Of a stretch of DNA of 64,000 nt, positions 17,334 through 28,200 are shown piece by piece; position 1 is the first letter of the stretch, and every line of letters begins with the position of its first letter. The position numbers and the translations under genes were made by a program. The stretch spans positions 3,479,479 through 3,543,478 of the forward strand of contig NZ_JARKMX010000008.1 of assembly GCF_029360705.1 (NCBI RefSeq), written 5' to 3'. This DNA comes from Paraflavitalea pollutisoli. Its GTDB lineage: Bacteria; Bacteroidota; Bacteroidia; Chitinophagales; Chitinophagaceae. The notes beneath the pieces are model-generated. The model was not told where the DNA came from. It made no database searches and saw only the letters and a list, made by a program, of their open reading frames with translations.

Positions 17334-18596
17334 TCAATACCATTCTGTGACCAGGTGGCGACGCATCCAGGGCAACCGGAAATGACGGAATCCCCAGGGA
17401 ATGCTGTTCAACAGTACGTCGACACCCGACTCTTCCACTTGTAAAATATAGTTATCATCCTGTAGACGAAGGTTTCCCATACGCTGCAGGAAGGTTTGTC
17501 GCAATCCATCCGGGGAGGTATTTTGTAATACCGCCCAATGGCCAATGATCGCTTCCAGTAATTCATGGCCTTCCACAGTAATTCCCTCCGGCAGTTCCTC
17601 TTCCCAGGTCACCACTTCCGACAGATCCAGTCCGCACAGGAGCTTTGGCAGCACCAGTAGTTCTTCGGGCGGCAGGCTCGTTGTGCCGGTCGCCAGCCAA
17701 TGCAAGGCCTGCACAGCTGTTGTGCGGGCTTCCGGCGATACGAATTCCCCGCTTGCTACCAGCCCCGCCTGTTCGAAGAACCGGCTGATATAGGGAAACA
17801 ACAATACCAATCCAGCATTTGAGCACGCAATGGCATGGTTTGCTGCGGGCTCCTGATCACCAGCGGTCTGTTGCAGAGAATGCTTACTGTCTTCCGTGAA
17901 CGGCGCCTGAGCGCTCTTCGCGTGCTTGCCACTCAATATTTGCTGAAGCAATGCTTTCTTTTGGTTCAGTTTGTTTTCCCTGCTCATTGCTACAAGTTCG
18001 GACAAGTGGTGATACAGCGTACCAGGTGTCTCCTGCAGCTGCTTTACCAATACCGGATACAGGGCGGCGGACTGCGATGGTGACACCTCCAACAATACCT
18101 CCAGCACCAGGTTTATCAACGTTGCGGTGTGCTGTGTCAACAAGCGGTGCCAGCAGGGCCCTGTTATTTCCTTCACGCGCTCTTGCAGCAATACGGTGCG
18201 AAGCTGGTCCGTATGTTTGAGCAGCCATGTTTCTATTTCCTGCCGGGTGCTTAGTAGGGCAGTAGCCGGTAAACAACCATGGGCCAGGTAGAACAGCCAC
18301 TGCCGCGCAATCAGCGTCAGGCTATCCTTTGAAGCGGCTCTTAGTTTGATCGCTTCCGCCAACTGTTCTTTCCAGTCTACATCACTGAGGTTCCAGGGCA
18401 GATCGGACAGGTTGATCGTTACTTTTTCGATGTAGACCACCTCATCTGGATGATCCATTGGCGCCAGGTATTGATCCAGCAACTCCGGCAACCGGTGCCG
18501 CGCCCAATGTTTGGCAGCCGACTGGTGCTTGCCGGCCTCCTCGTAGCTGGTTGCCGGCAACACCACACTGATCTTATGTACACTGGCTGTACTCAA
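17334..18596 (-). CDS. Contractile injection system tape measure protein (Afp14-like)
   Basis: A 420-aa protein of the CIS tape-measure family, thought to set tube length and lie inside the tube. It has the characteristic N-terminus (VEKVTINLSDL-like, here YIEKVTINLSDLPWN) and C-terminus (NSIPWGFRHFRLPWM, then LVTEWY). Most of the remainder is helical and Leu-rich. It is short for a tape measure, so tube length may depend on other proteins. The gene overlaps the upstream 1290-aa gene by 4 bp (ATGA type) and is 3 bp from the payload gene, which indicates translational coupling. Confidence 0.88.
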   Translation of the reverse strand: MSTASVHKISVVLPATSYEEAGKHQSAAKHWARHRLPELLDQYLAPMDHPDEVVYIEKVTINLSDLPWNLSDVDWKEQLAEAIKLRAASKDSLTLIARQWLFYLAHGCLPATALLSTRQEIETWLLKHTDQLRTVLLQERVKEITGPCWHRLLTQHTATLINLVLEVLLEVSPSQSAALYPVLVKQLQETPGTLYHHLSELVAMSRENKLNQKKALLQQILSGKHAKSAQAPFTEDSKHSLQQTAGDQEPAANHAIACSNAGLVLLFPYISRFFEQAGLVASGEFVSPEARTTAVQALHWLATGTTSLPPEELLVLPKLLCGLDLSEVVTWEEELPEGITVEGHELLEAIIGHWAVLQNTSPDGLRQTFLQRMGNLRLQDDNYILQVEESGVDVLLNSIPWGFRHFRLPWMRRHLVTEWY

Positions 18597-21500
18597 AGGG
18601 CCAGAATTTTAGCCACTTTATCAAAGTCTGCTTGCGTGATCAGCATGCAATAGAAGGTCGGGCTACCTTCCTGGATGGCTTCTGCAATGCGCCTCAGCCT
18701 CGGTATGTTGACGATCAGACTGCTCTTCTGTGCCGATGTCACCGTTCTGGTGAACGTGAACAGCATATCATCGGTTACTTTTTGCGGCGAAATGGTCAAC
18801 ACGGAGTCTATGATCAACGAGGTAAACTTAACGTCCTTGAAGCTTTCCATGTTGATCGACTTGACGTTGGGGAACTCCGTCATGAGATTGAACTCTCCCT
18901 TGGTCGTAATCTCCCCTTTACCAAGATCAGTTTGCTCATCGACCAGTATGATCGAACCATTTACTTTTACTCCCTTGATCCTGTTGAAATCTCCTTCCTG
19001 GGGATACATGACACCCACTGTGAAAGGCAATTTTTTGGCGGGTTCCTGGGTGGTACTGTCCACAAATATCTTGTTTGCATCGGGTCCGGCGTTGATAGCC
19101 TGCTGCACTGGTTTTGAGTTGTACACGACCGCTGCTTTGGCAGACTTTGTTATGTCGCCCCTTTGTTTGGTGACAAAAAATCCGTCGCTGACTTTGCTCA
19201 TATCAAGCTCCATTTCCGGATCGATCACTTTAATGCTGTTCAACAGGGAGGCAATATATTTGTCAGGTTGCCCGATCAGTTGAATGCGGAAGAAGTCCAG
19301 CTCTATCAGGGACACGGTGAGCGTCTGGTCTTTATCGATCGTTTCGATACTGAATTCCGTATCATCGAAACTATCATCTTTCACAATAAAGTTGAACTTC
19401 TTCTTTGGCTCTTCTGTCAGTACCAATACACCCTTGTCTACTGTCAGCAACGTGTTGTTGTCTTTATTCAACAGGGTAAAGAGCTTGGTGATGGGTATTT
19501 GGTTTTGATTGCGGAAATTGATGGTCGTCTTGAACTTCGCGGCCGGCACCTTGGTAAGGATGATATTTTCTTCCTTCGGCAAGCTGGCCACTACCACATC
19601 TTTGGAGTAGTCCTGGTAACCGGCCACCTTACAGATGACCTTCACGGTCGTATTTTCCGTCACCAGTGCGGTATAGAAACCATCCTTATCGGTCACCACG
19701 GTAGCGCCACCCACGAGTACAGTCACGCCTGCCATGATGGCCCCGGCCTGGTCCTTTACGGTTCCGCTGAGGGTGATGGTCTTGTTTTCGACCAGCGTAA
19801 ATTGTATCGGACGCAGGTGAGAGGCGATGATATAAGGCAGGTAGAAGTCGGCCACCACCTGGTTTGCTGCATCGTAGATCATCAGGTAAGTGCCCCCTTT
19901 CGGAACGCCACAACCATGCGCTATACCCGGATGTAGTTTCACAAATTTCTCCAACAGGTTTTCGACTCCCAGGCCTCCATTGCGTTTCTTGTTCTCCGCA
20001 TCCAGCTGTATGATCTTGATCCAGTCGTCGTCAAATTTCACACGGCCCGCATACTCCATCATTTCATCGCGGTTTACCTCGTAGAGTATCTCATCGCTGG
20101 TGATGTTATTAAAATAGAAGTTGAAGGGACGCAGGTAGTCCATCATCGCATCACTGGCCGGTATCAGTTCGTCTTCCAGGTTATCACGGTACTTCGTAAT
20201 ATCCAGCTCCAGGAAATTCTCGGCCAGGTACTCCTCCTGCAGCTTGAGCGCACAGTACAGGCGCAGTACATGCAGGAACAAGGTTTTGGACTGATCTCCC
20301 TTCTGCATCCCCTTTACCACCTTGAGCAGGTGGCTGTAAAAGCTGATATCCGACGTATTCTTGAACTTGTCACTCCGCTTGATCGTATCCACCAGGTTGC
20401 CCAGCGTATTGAAGAACAGGGCACCGATGGTATAGATGGGCTGAAAGATACCCACATAAGCAGGATTGTATTTCAGGTAGGATATACCTACACTCTCCTG
20501 CTTGGCCAACGTCTGCGTGACTGGTTTGGCTTCAGCGGTCATGGTTTCCAGATCGCTGTATTTGGCCTCTGTTGTATAGGCTTTCGCCTTGTAATTGGTG
20601 GTAATATTGCTGGCCATGATGGCTTCGTTCAACACCATTTCGAGCGGTTTGGCCTTCAGCAAGCTGTTGATATTAGCCAGAAAAAACATAAAGCTCTTTT
20701 CCAGTTCTGCCTCCAGCACCGTACGAATAGGATTGAATTTGCCTGCTTTCAATTGCCGCCCCCACAAATAACTAACATTGAGACTGATCTGCTTCAACAC
20801 CTCTGCGCGCACCACCTGGTACATGCTGTCCACATCTTCGTTGATGGTAAAGTTGAAGGAATGGCTGAAGGGGGCTTTTTCGTTCAAACGCAGCATGAGC
20901 ACTTCGAAAGCCATGCCGTGTTTTTTACGCAGTTGAAAAACTGCATTCAGGGCATTGACGGCCGGCTGCCCATATATCCCCTCGATCCGGAAGAAAGCAT
21001 GGTTACCCTGCATGGCATAAGACAAGGTATTATAGGCCAGGTTGACGGAAGGTGTCTGGTTATCGTTGGTACTATTGTAAGTAGTATTGTACTTATTCAG
21101 GTTGGCATGGGTGGCCTGCACATTCCATACAGCTGCTGTAGGCGTTTTCAGGTAATAGGGCATCGCCTGTGTTGATAGCGGATCGTACAGGTTGCCACCG
21201 GTCGTAATACGAATATCTTTCTTACCGGGCAAAGCGGCATCATCAAAGGCCGTTACCAGCGCAACGAGGCGCTTCAGGCATACCAACACTTTCTGGGCCA
21301 CTTCAGCCTGTTGCGTTTGTACCAACCTCGACTGAAAGTAATGGCGGTAAACGGAATAGCCCGTCGTCACCGGTACATCAAAATCATTGTTGGCATTGGC
21401 CAGCTGGCCCAGCAAAATATGGTTGGGAAATGCCGATTCGTTGGTAAAACATTTGGCTTTGAGGTGCTGCGCCGCTGCCTGCAGCTCCTGGTAGGCCTTG

Positions 21501-22465
21501 ACAAAACACCAGAGGTAATCATATACCACACCCGTCAGTGACGGTGACAGGTTATTGGGACTTAGCACGTTCGTACTATTGATCTTGGCTACCAGCGTAT
21601 CCACCAGGGTGATATTGGCGGGCGTTATCGTGCAGTAATTACGCAGATTGCTCAGCGCCTGCTCGATGGCCAATTTGTTGTTGGTCAGCATATCCCGGAA
21701 ATCCTTGATACAACGGCTATACTCATCCACCAATACCTTCTCACTAAAGACCGTGTTGACCGATTTATTGGAAAATACCGGTTTCAGGATATTGACATTG
21801 GGGAGGTGTAGCCAGGGAAATGCCTGTTTACTCACTGCATCTTCAGACTGTACGATGTTGTTGTATTCTTTGCTCAACAGCAACAGCGCATCTTCCCTGG
21901 TGATCACGAGTACCTTGCTCTTGAAAATATATTTCTTGCCACGCTCCTGGCAGTTATCGCCTTCGCAATCCTTGAGTTCTTTTTGAATGATCTCCGCAAA
22001 TAATAACACCACCCGGCCTGTGAGGGTATTGCCATCGATGGGAGTAGCATCATTGATCGTATCCTCCATCAATTCCAGTATTGGCCCTGTAAAGCCCGGG
22101 AAATAGCGGGATGGCTGATCAACGGACTGGGCATAATTTTCAGCCTGCGGATCGAGATCGGGCAGGTAGTGATAGGCCAGCTTTTCATTGGCCCCTTGCG
22201 TATAAGGCTTTTGTTTGGTATAGGAAGTAATGCCGTTGGCGGCTCCGGTGAGCGACACGATATGCCCGGCACTGGTAATACCTATGCCATGAGTTACCTG
22301 CACAGCATTGTTGACCAGTTTGACCTGCAGTCCGCCGATCAGCCCACAACCTATGAGGAACCTGCGCGACTGCCGTTCCTGCGTATCGAGGTAACAGGCC
22401 ATCCAGTTCAGCTCATCGGCCGTGAGTACCTGCCTGGATTCGAATTCCGGGAATATATTGATCAT
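18593..22465 (-). CDS. Large eCIS protein of unknown role with carboxypeptidase-regulatory-like domain
   Basis: A 1290-aa protein with no signal peptide. The N-terminal block (VLTADELNWMACYLDTQERQ, then RFLIGCGLIGGLQV) resembles a start found in other Bacteroidota injection-system baseplate-associated proteins. Residues about 150-890 are helical without recognised domains. Residues about 890-970 form a CarboxypepD_reg-like beta-sandwich (SGTVKDQAGAIMAGVTVLV, ending PKEENIILTK). The last 300 residues are beta-rich. It sits where the tail fibre (Afp13) lies in Afp-type loci, between the second J-like baseplate gene and the tape measure. It could be a baseplate extension or receptor-binding part, but no fibre repeats are seen. 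Its start overlaps the preceding gene by 4 bp and its end overlaps the tape measure gene by 4 bp. Confidence 0.8.
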   Translation of the reverse strand: MINIFPEFESRQVLTADELNWMACYLDTQERQSRRFLIGCGLIGGLQVKLVNNAVQVTHGIGITSAGHIVSLTGAANGITSYTKQKPYTQGANEKLAYHYLPDLDPQAENYAQSVDQPSRYFPGFTGPILELMEDTINDATPIDGNTLTGRVVLLFAEIIQKELKDCEGDNCQERGKKYIFKSKVLVITREDALLLLSKEYNNIVQSEDAVSKQAFPWLHLPNVNILKPVFSNKSVNTVFSEKVLVDEYSRCIKDFRDMLTNNKLAIEQALSNLRNYCTITPANITLVDTLVAKINSTNVLSPNNLSPSLTGVVYDYLWCFVKAYQELQAAAQHLKAKCFTNESAFPNHILLGQLANANNDFDVPVTTGYSVYRHYFQSRLVQTQQAEVAQKVLVCLKRLVALVTAFDDAALPGKKDIRITTGGNLYDPLSTQAMPYYLKTPTAAVWNVQATHANLNKYNTTYNSTNDNQTPSVNLAYNTLSYAMQGNHAFFRIEGIYGQPAVNALNAVFQLRKKHGMAFEVLMLRLNEKAPFSHSFNFTINEDVDSMYQVVRAEVLKQISLNVSYLWGRQLKAGKFNPIRTVLEAELEKSFMFFLANINSLLKAKPLEMVLNEAIMASNITTNYKAKAYTTEAKYSDLETMTAEAKPVTQTLAKQESVGISYLKYNPAYVGIFQPIYTIGALFFNTLGNLVDTIKRSDKFKNTSDISFYSHLLKVVKGMQKGDQSKTLFLHVLRLYCALKLQEEYLAENFLELDITKYRDNLEDELIPASDAMMDYLRPFNFYFNNITSDEILYEVNRDEMMEYAGRVKFDDDWIKIIQLDAENKKRNGGLGVENLLEKFVKLHPGIAHGCGVPKGGTYLMIYDAANQVVADFYLPYIIASHLRPIQFTLVENKTITLSGTVKDQAGAIMAGVTVLVGGATVVTDKDGFYTALVTENTTVKVICKVAGYQDYSKDVVVASLPKEENIILTKVPAAKFKTTINFRNQNQIPITKLFTLLNKDNNTLLTVDKGVLVLTEEPKKKFNFIVKDDSFDDTEFSIETIDKDQTLTVSLIELDFFRIQLIGQPDKYIASLLNSIKVIDPEMELDMSKVSDGFFVTKQRGDITKSAKAAVVYNSKPVQQAINAGPDANKIFVDSTTQEPAKKLPFTVGVMYPQEGDFNRIKGVKVNGSIILVDEQTDLGKGEITTKGEFNLMTEFPNVKSINMESFKDVKFTSLIIDSVLTISPQKVTDDMLFTFTRTVTSAQKSSLIVNIPRLRRIAEAIQEGSPTFYCMLITQADFDKVAKILAL

Positions 22466-25287
22466 ACGTTGTTATTTTGAATGTTTCCTAAATAAGTCTT
22501 GTCGAGGAATACACGTGTATTGTTCTCTTCCCCTTCATCTTCGCAACCATGCAGGGTAGCCGGGAAATAATCGCTGCGTTGTGCTTTCATCACCTGCACC
22601 AGCTTTGTTTGCACTTCGAGGAAGCTGAGCAGTTTATCGAAATAGGTATCGCTGTCGCTGTAAAACAAAGCATATTTGGCAGCCCACCAGTCGCCTACCG
22701 CTGCTTCATAATTCCCCATACTCTCTTCGTCGATCCAGCATACCCGCAGGAGTACACCGACGGGTGTTTCCCGGCGCACCAGCCGTTCGATGTAATCCCG
22801 GTAATGTACGTCCTGGTATACAGGTATCCAGGAGGGCAGTACCACGGACGCTGTGAACGAATATGGATCGTGGCCACCACAAGCGGTACAATCATCATCA
22901 GTACAAATGCCCAATAACTCGGTAGCCAGGGTAAGCCCCTTGGTTTGCAGGTACAGCATGAATTCGCTGGTGAGCGTAGGTATTCGCAGCAAGATGTGCT
23001 CGAGCACATGGAAATGACCGCGTTCGCTCTTGTCTTCTTCATCGAGATCAACTGCCTTACGGCGACTGCCATCCGGCTTTTGCAGTTCGCAACCCAGCAG
23101 GCAGCTCAACCGGTTCTCATACCCCGAAAGCGGGGTATTGAAATAGTCAGCGTGGGAAAGCAAATTGATAGCCGCCCCACGATTGGCGCTAATGGCGATA
23201 TAATTGGCCAGGAATTTCTGCTTCAGGCCTATCAGGTATTGATAGTAGTCGGCCTCCGAAATGGCCAGGTTGTCTGTAGAGAGATAGAAATAATTATCCA
23301 ATTCCTGCAGGTTCTCCGCAAAACGTGATAACAGGTAGTCGAGACTGGCATTCCGCTTTTTGAGAAAGCTGGTGGGCGGCTCAATGATATCCTGCCAGCG
23401 GCTATCGCCTGCCGGGCCCAACAGGTAAGACCTACGCCAGTCGTTGCCGCTGCTTTTGTATTGCAGGTGCGACACCGGCTCCCAGGATAGACTACCCTTC
23501 AGCTGGTCGAGGTCTTTGAGGAAGTTGGCGATCAATTGTTCGAACAACAGCAGGTATCCCTCCAGTTGTTTCGATTTATACAATTCCGGTTTGCTGAGGT
23601 AATTATCGGGCAGGTTTCTGCCAATCTTATAAGTAGCCGGAAACTCATCAGCCAGTGCATAGTGCATAGAGAGGTCGCGGTACACGGGGTTGAAAACCGG
23701 CATGGGCACATTCGAATTACTGTACTTGATGCTGTTGGTTTGCAACAAGGTCAGTTTGACTACACTTTCCTTAAAGTGCGCCAGCAATGGCAAGTCATTC
23801 TTATAAAAAGTCAGTTTGCTCTTACGCTTGTTCAATACCGGCTTGAAACCAGTTGGCACTTTGATCTCCCACTTGTTGGTATTGGTGAGCACATTACCAT
23901 TGTCGTCGCGCAGCAGCAAGGTGACGTTGCGCACGTTGACCAACCCTTCCGTTTCATAAATGGTGTTGATGATATCGGACAGGTTGATGGTAAAATCTTC
24001 GAATGAGTTCTCGCCCATCTCGTTTTCCAGCACAAATCCATGTGCCAGTTTGGGGCCTTCCAATATCTCTTCAATGGGAATTCCTTTGCCCGTCAACTCC
24101 TGGAATGTATAAAAAGGAATGGTGGGGGAAATGTATTCAATGAGCTTGTAAAAAATAGTGGCCTGTACCTGATCGATATCCACCTTGCTGTCGACATCGA
24201 TATCCGCGCAGATCTGAAAGTCGATGGTAGGGATGGCCGATATCTGCGGCAGAAAGTCCTCTGCCAGGTTACGGTTCGCATGCAAAACCGACTGGATGTC
24301 GGTATAAGCCTTGGCCAGCGCCTGTATCCTTTTGAAGCAATTGGCCCAAAAGGCAAATTGGTTCTTACTGAGCAGGATTTTCAGGTCCTTACCGGAGATG
24401 CCTTTGCCCCCCTCGAAGAAAGGTTCAAACAATACATCTTTGAAGGTAAAGGTAGGCACGCCACCGCAACGCACCACCACATGGTAATACCATTCAGACA
24501 GTATCCGGTCATCGAGCTTACCGTCGTTGTTGTTGTACTTATTTTTGGGCGAAGGCACAAAATCGACTGTAACACTGGCGGGGTTGACGGTGTACGCTTT
24601 GGCGATCTTCTGCAATATCCGCCGCTCGTTGATCAACTGGTTCCAGTTGCTGATATCATAGTAAATATCCCCAAAGTACTTAGGTTCGTATACGCCCTCA
24701 AAGGCCTCTCCGCTATCGATATTGCCCAGCAAGGGCTGTACTTCAAATTCGATGTGCACCGCATATAGCCCAATGATAAAGATGGGATCACTGTTCAAGA
24801 TGGCCGCATGATCGGCCGCCGGTATCGGCGGGAAAGTGACATCCTTCTTCAGCACCAGCTTTCCGCCCTTTTCATACACATACATCGGCTCGTAGTCGAG
24901 GTCGATGGTGGTATTGGGATCAGTGACCGGGGTAATCCAGGCATTCTTGATCAGGGGCAGATCGATCAGTATCTTCCGGAAATCGTTGATGGTAACCGGA
25001 TGGCAGGGCAAAATATCCTGCGGATAATAAAAAGCCTTCTGTGGCAGGTTGCCGAGGTTATCCGTCAACAGGTCCTGTACCGGAAAGTTCATGCGGAAAC
25101 CCAGGTCGGCCAGCGCATAACACAGCGCCTCCATGATCGTAATACCCGGATCATGGATATTGTGATCGGTCCATTTGGCCGTCGTCGTTTGTTGTATATA
25201 GGCCATGGCCCGGTCGCGTAACTGGGAGAAATTCTCCAGCAAGGCGGGCAATGCCTTTTCGTCGATATGTTCGTTGTTAACTACCAT
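22462..25287 (-). CDS. J-like baseplate protein (gp6/gp47 type, Afp12-like)
   Basis: A 941-aa baseplate wedge component. The N-terminal motif AKWTDHNIHDPGITIMEALC followed by YALADLGFR is the typical first helix of gpJ/gp47-like and Afp11/12-type wedge proteins. The rest mixes beta-rich and helical blocks, with a Cys-rich phrase near the C-terminus (CTDDDCTACGGHD) that could bind a metal. It would form the baseplate ring around the spike together with the next larger paralogue and gp25. The start overlaps the upstream gene by 11 bp and the end overlaps the downstream gene by 4 bp. Confidence 0.85.
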   Translation of the reverse strand: MVVNNEHIDEKALPALLENFSQLRDRAMAYIQQTTTAKWTDHNIHDPGITIMEALCYALADLGFRMNFPVQDLLTDNLGNLPQKAFYYPQDILPCHPVTINDFRKILIDLPLIKNAWITPVTDPNTTIDLDYEPMYVYEKGGKLVLKKDVTFPPIPAADHAAILNSDPIFIIGLYAVHIEFEVQPLLGNIDSGEAFEGVYEPKYFGDIYYDISNWNQLINERRILQKIAKAYTVNPASVTVDFVPSPKNKYNNNDGKLDDRILSEWYYHVVVRCGGVPTFTFKDVLFEPFFEGGKGISGKDLKILLSKNQFAFWANCFKRIQALAKAYTDIQSVLHANRNLAEDFLPQISAIPTIDFQICADIDVDSKVDIDQVQATIFYKLIEYISPTIPFYTFQELTGKGIPIEEILEGPKLAHGFVLENEMGENSFEDFTINLSDIINTIYETEGLVNVRNVTLLLRDDNGNVLTNTNKWEIKVPTGFKPVLNKRKSKLTFYKNDLPLLAHFKESVVKLTLLQTNSIKYSNSNVPMPVFNPVYRDLSMHYALADEFPATYKIGRNLPDNYLSKPELYKSKQLEGYLLLFEQLIANFLKDLDQLKGSLSWEPVSHLQYKSSGNDWRRSYLLGPAGDSRWQDIIEPPTSFLKKRNASLDYLLSRFAENLQELDNYFYLSTDNLAISEADYYQYLIGLKQKFLANYIAISANRGAAINLLSHADYFNTPLSGYENRLSCLLGCELQKPDGSRRKAVDLDEEDKSERGHFHVLEHILLRIPTLTSEFMLYLQTKGLTLATELLGICTDDDCTACGGHDPYSFTASVVLPSWIPVYQDVHYRDYIERLVRRETPVGVLLRVCWIDEESMGNYEAAVGDWWAAKYALFYSDSDTYFDKLLSFLEVQTKLVQVMKAQRSDYFPATLHGCEDEGEENNTRVFLDKTYLGNIQNNNV

Positions 25288-28200
25288 AAGGGTGAACCGT
25301 TATTGTATGTTCGGCCGAAGAAGTCAGAAAATGAATAGCCGTAGAAGCGTCGATCTCATCTTTTACTTCGAGGTTGTTCTTCTTCAGTTTCAGGTTTTTT
25401 ATATGGTGTACATAAGGCAGCTCGTCGATGAAGTCTACCAGGGTGGCCGCATAGATCTTTTGTGATAAAGCCGGGGCCCCGCTTGCTTCAAAGGCCCAGG
25501 GCGAAAAGAACCGCATGATGTCCTTGCTCAATTGCTGCCGGTAATAAAGCAGGTCAAGGATATCTTCGTTGGCTACCACCTCCAGTTCTACCGACAGGCT
25601 GTCCCACCGGGCATTCAATACCTGGAAAGAAAGAAAGGGGGAACATTTGCTTTGCAGCCAGCTTTTTACGGCTTGCAGTTTCGACAGCGTGATCGCTGGC
25701 TGAAAATTGGGATTCTCTGCATTCACCAGGTAATAAGGAATGAGGGTAATGAGCGTATGCCACGGCTTGGCAATGATATTGGTACCCGCATCGTTGTACC
25801 AGGCATGGTTGAGGCATTTTACCTTGTAGATATTGGGAAACTGCTCCAAAATGAGTTGTTCAATATCCCACTGCGTAATGCCCCGGTGTTTATGACGCAG
25901 GCGCATGCTGCTGCGCCAGAAATAATGCAGGTCGGTTTCTGTTTCGCGGCCATTGAGGGAAGGTGTATCCTGCGTTACAGCTTTCACATTGGCCGTTTTG
26001 GGAAACAGGTTTTCGATGGTGGCCGGCGCTACCGACTTCCTTGCGTCCTGGTTGTTGGCATCGAATACCCGTTGTACTACCACACCATTGGTTTTAATGC
26101 TTTTCACATTGGCAACCACTTCTGCGTTGCGGTCGCAGCGCGCCACCAGCCAGTAGGTATTGTCTCCATACAATAGCTGGTTATCGGGAGTGGCTGTTAC
26201 GGGTAGCGTCATCTGCACAATACCGGGCTGCAGAAAATGATTGGTCGTATCTACCACCCGCGACGGATCGAGGGCCACGATCTTTTCCTGTGTTACATAA
26301 TGCCAGGTCACCTTGGCTTCCAGTTCCGATTGGTCAGCCGTTTCCTCGGCTATGTCCAGCAGCAGACTGATGCTTTGTCCCGGTGTAATATTGGTCAAAC
26401 CGATATACAGATCAGCCTCGTAACTATTAAAACCGAGATCGGGCACTGAATAATCCGGCAATAGGGTCAACCCGCTCGACTTGTTAACGCTTCGCTCGCC
26501 AAAAGGATAGAGATGTACCGTGCGATTGTTACGATAGAAATCGAAGTAACGAATCCGCAGTTCCAGGTGCCGTTGCCGCAGGGCCACTTTTTGCAGCCGC
26601 TTGTTGGCGTAGGGCACATATAAAGATGTAATGAAACGACGATGGTTCAGCCACTCGGCAATAAACAGGATCGGACGTTGTGTTTCTTTTTCATACACCA
26701 GTTCTTCCAGGTCGGCCTTGAGGTCGACGGATTTCACCAGCAAGATCCTTGGCAGGGGTGTCAGCACGGTGGTGGTGGAATTACCTTTTGTGAGCGTTGA
26801 AGTAGCGTTGTACTTATGATCACTCTCCAGCTTGACCAGCAAACTCGAAGCAAAATTATTATCAAACCCGGTAACCGGGCTACTCTCCTGCCCGGTGGTG
26901 GTGGTCACATCCGTATCATTGATACTCATGGGTACCGCCTCTTTCAGGCGATCGCCCCAGTTGATGGTAACATCCAGCTTGTCGGCATACTGTATATAAG
27001 GATGATACAAGCGGAAGGAAGCCCCCGCATGCGAAGAAGAGCCAAAGGCCACAAAGCTGGCAGCTCCATCCACCATACCAAACACGGTACGTACCTGCGT
27101 GGGTGTAAAGCTTTGCTGGTAAGCCTTCACTTTGATGTTGAGGAGCTGCTGTTTGAGCAGAAAGCGATACAACACGCTGTAATCATCCGTGTCGATGCTA
27201 TCCTTATCGGGCGAGGCCAGTTTGATCCGGGCGTTGACGCCCGTTTTAACGGCCACCTTAAGGTCTTTCTCAATCTTTGTACTGAACTTCAGTAAATGGT
27301 CATCGGCCTCCGCTTTACTCACCGCCAGCAATGCTTCTGTTCCATCTTCCAGCAGCAGGCTGATCCGGGTGTTCTCCAACAATTTCGGACTGGCGGGCAC
27401 ATCCACTTCAAAAGCAAATTCGAAATCGATGACCGTGTCCTTCTTTTGCATGCTCACCAGCATCTTGCTCTCGATGCCCATGCCTGTGTACGAATCGCTT
27501 ACATCATTGAAGGGCAACCAGGCGTTATTGACCTGCCATTCGGCATTGGTGGCATCATCGGCGCCGGTTACGGTAAACAAATCATTGTTCTTCCGCAGCC
27601 GCACCGTCGATTTGATGGCCGCAATCTTCGCACTGTTGAGTATCATATCAGCCGTCGACTGGTAATACACCGTTTTGCCCAGGCTGTTCTTCCCGGCCTT
27701 GAACATCGAATGGCGGGGTAAGAAATACTGGTTCACATTCTTTGCCAGTTCCAGGCTTACATAGGCGCTATCCGGCAACACCGCCTGCTTTTGCAAACGC
27801 AGAATATCGTTGAATACAAATACGGTATGCTTATGCACCAGCTGATTGTACTGTGCATCATAGAGCATCGCCAGTTTACAAAAAGCAATCAATAAGCCGA
27901 CATGCGGTTCATGGTTATTGGCGGTAGTCGTCAGTTCCTGCAACCGGTTGGAGGCCCAGCTATTGAACATTTGCTGCACCTGCATCAACGCCCGGAAGAA
28001 GGTATAGGCATATTCGTTGGCAGCTTTGATCTTGTCTTCATCCGTGGCATAGATGCCCAGCACCGGATCGGTTGGCAGGTTACCAGGATTATAGTACCCG
28101 TGCAGGGAAGTGGTAAGACCTGTTTCTACCGGCGGGAACACGATACCGTTAAAAGGCGGCGTAGCGACCTGCTCTGCGGCGACAATCAGCACCGGCGGTC

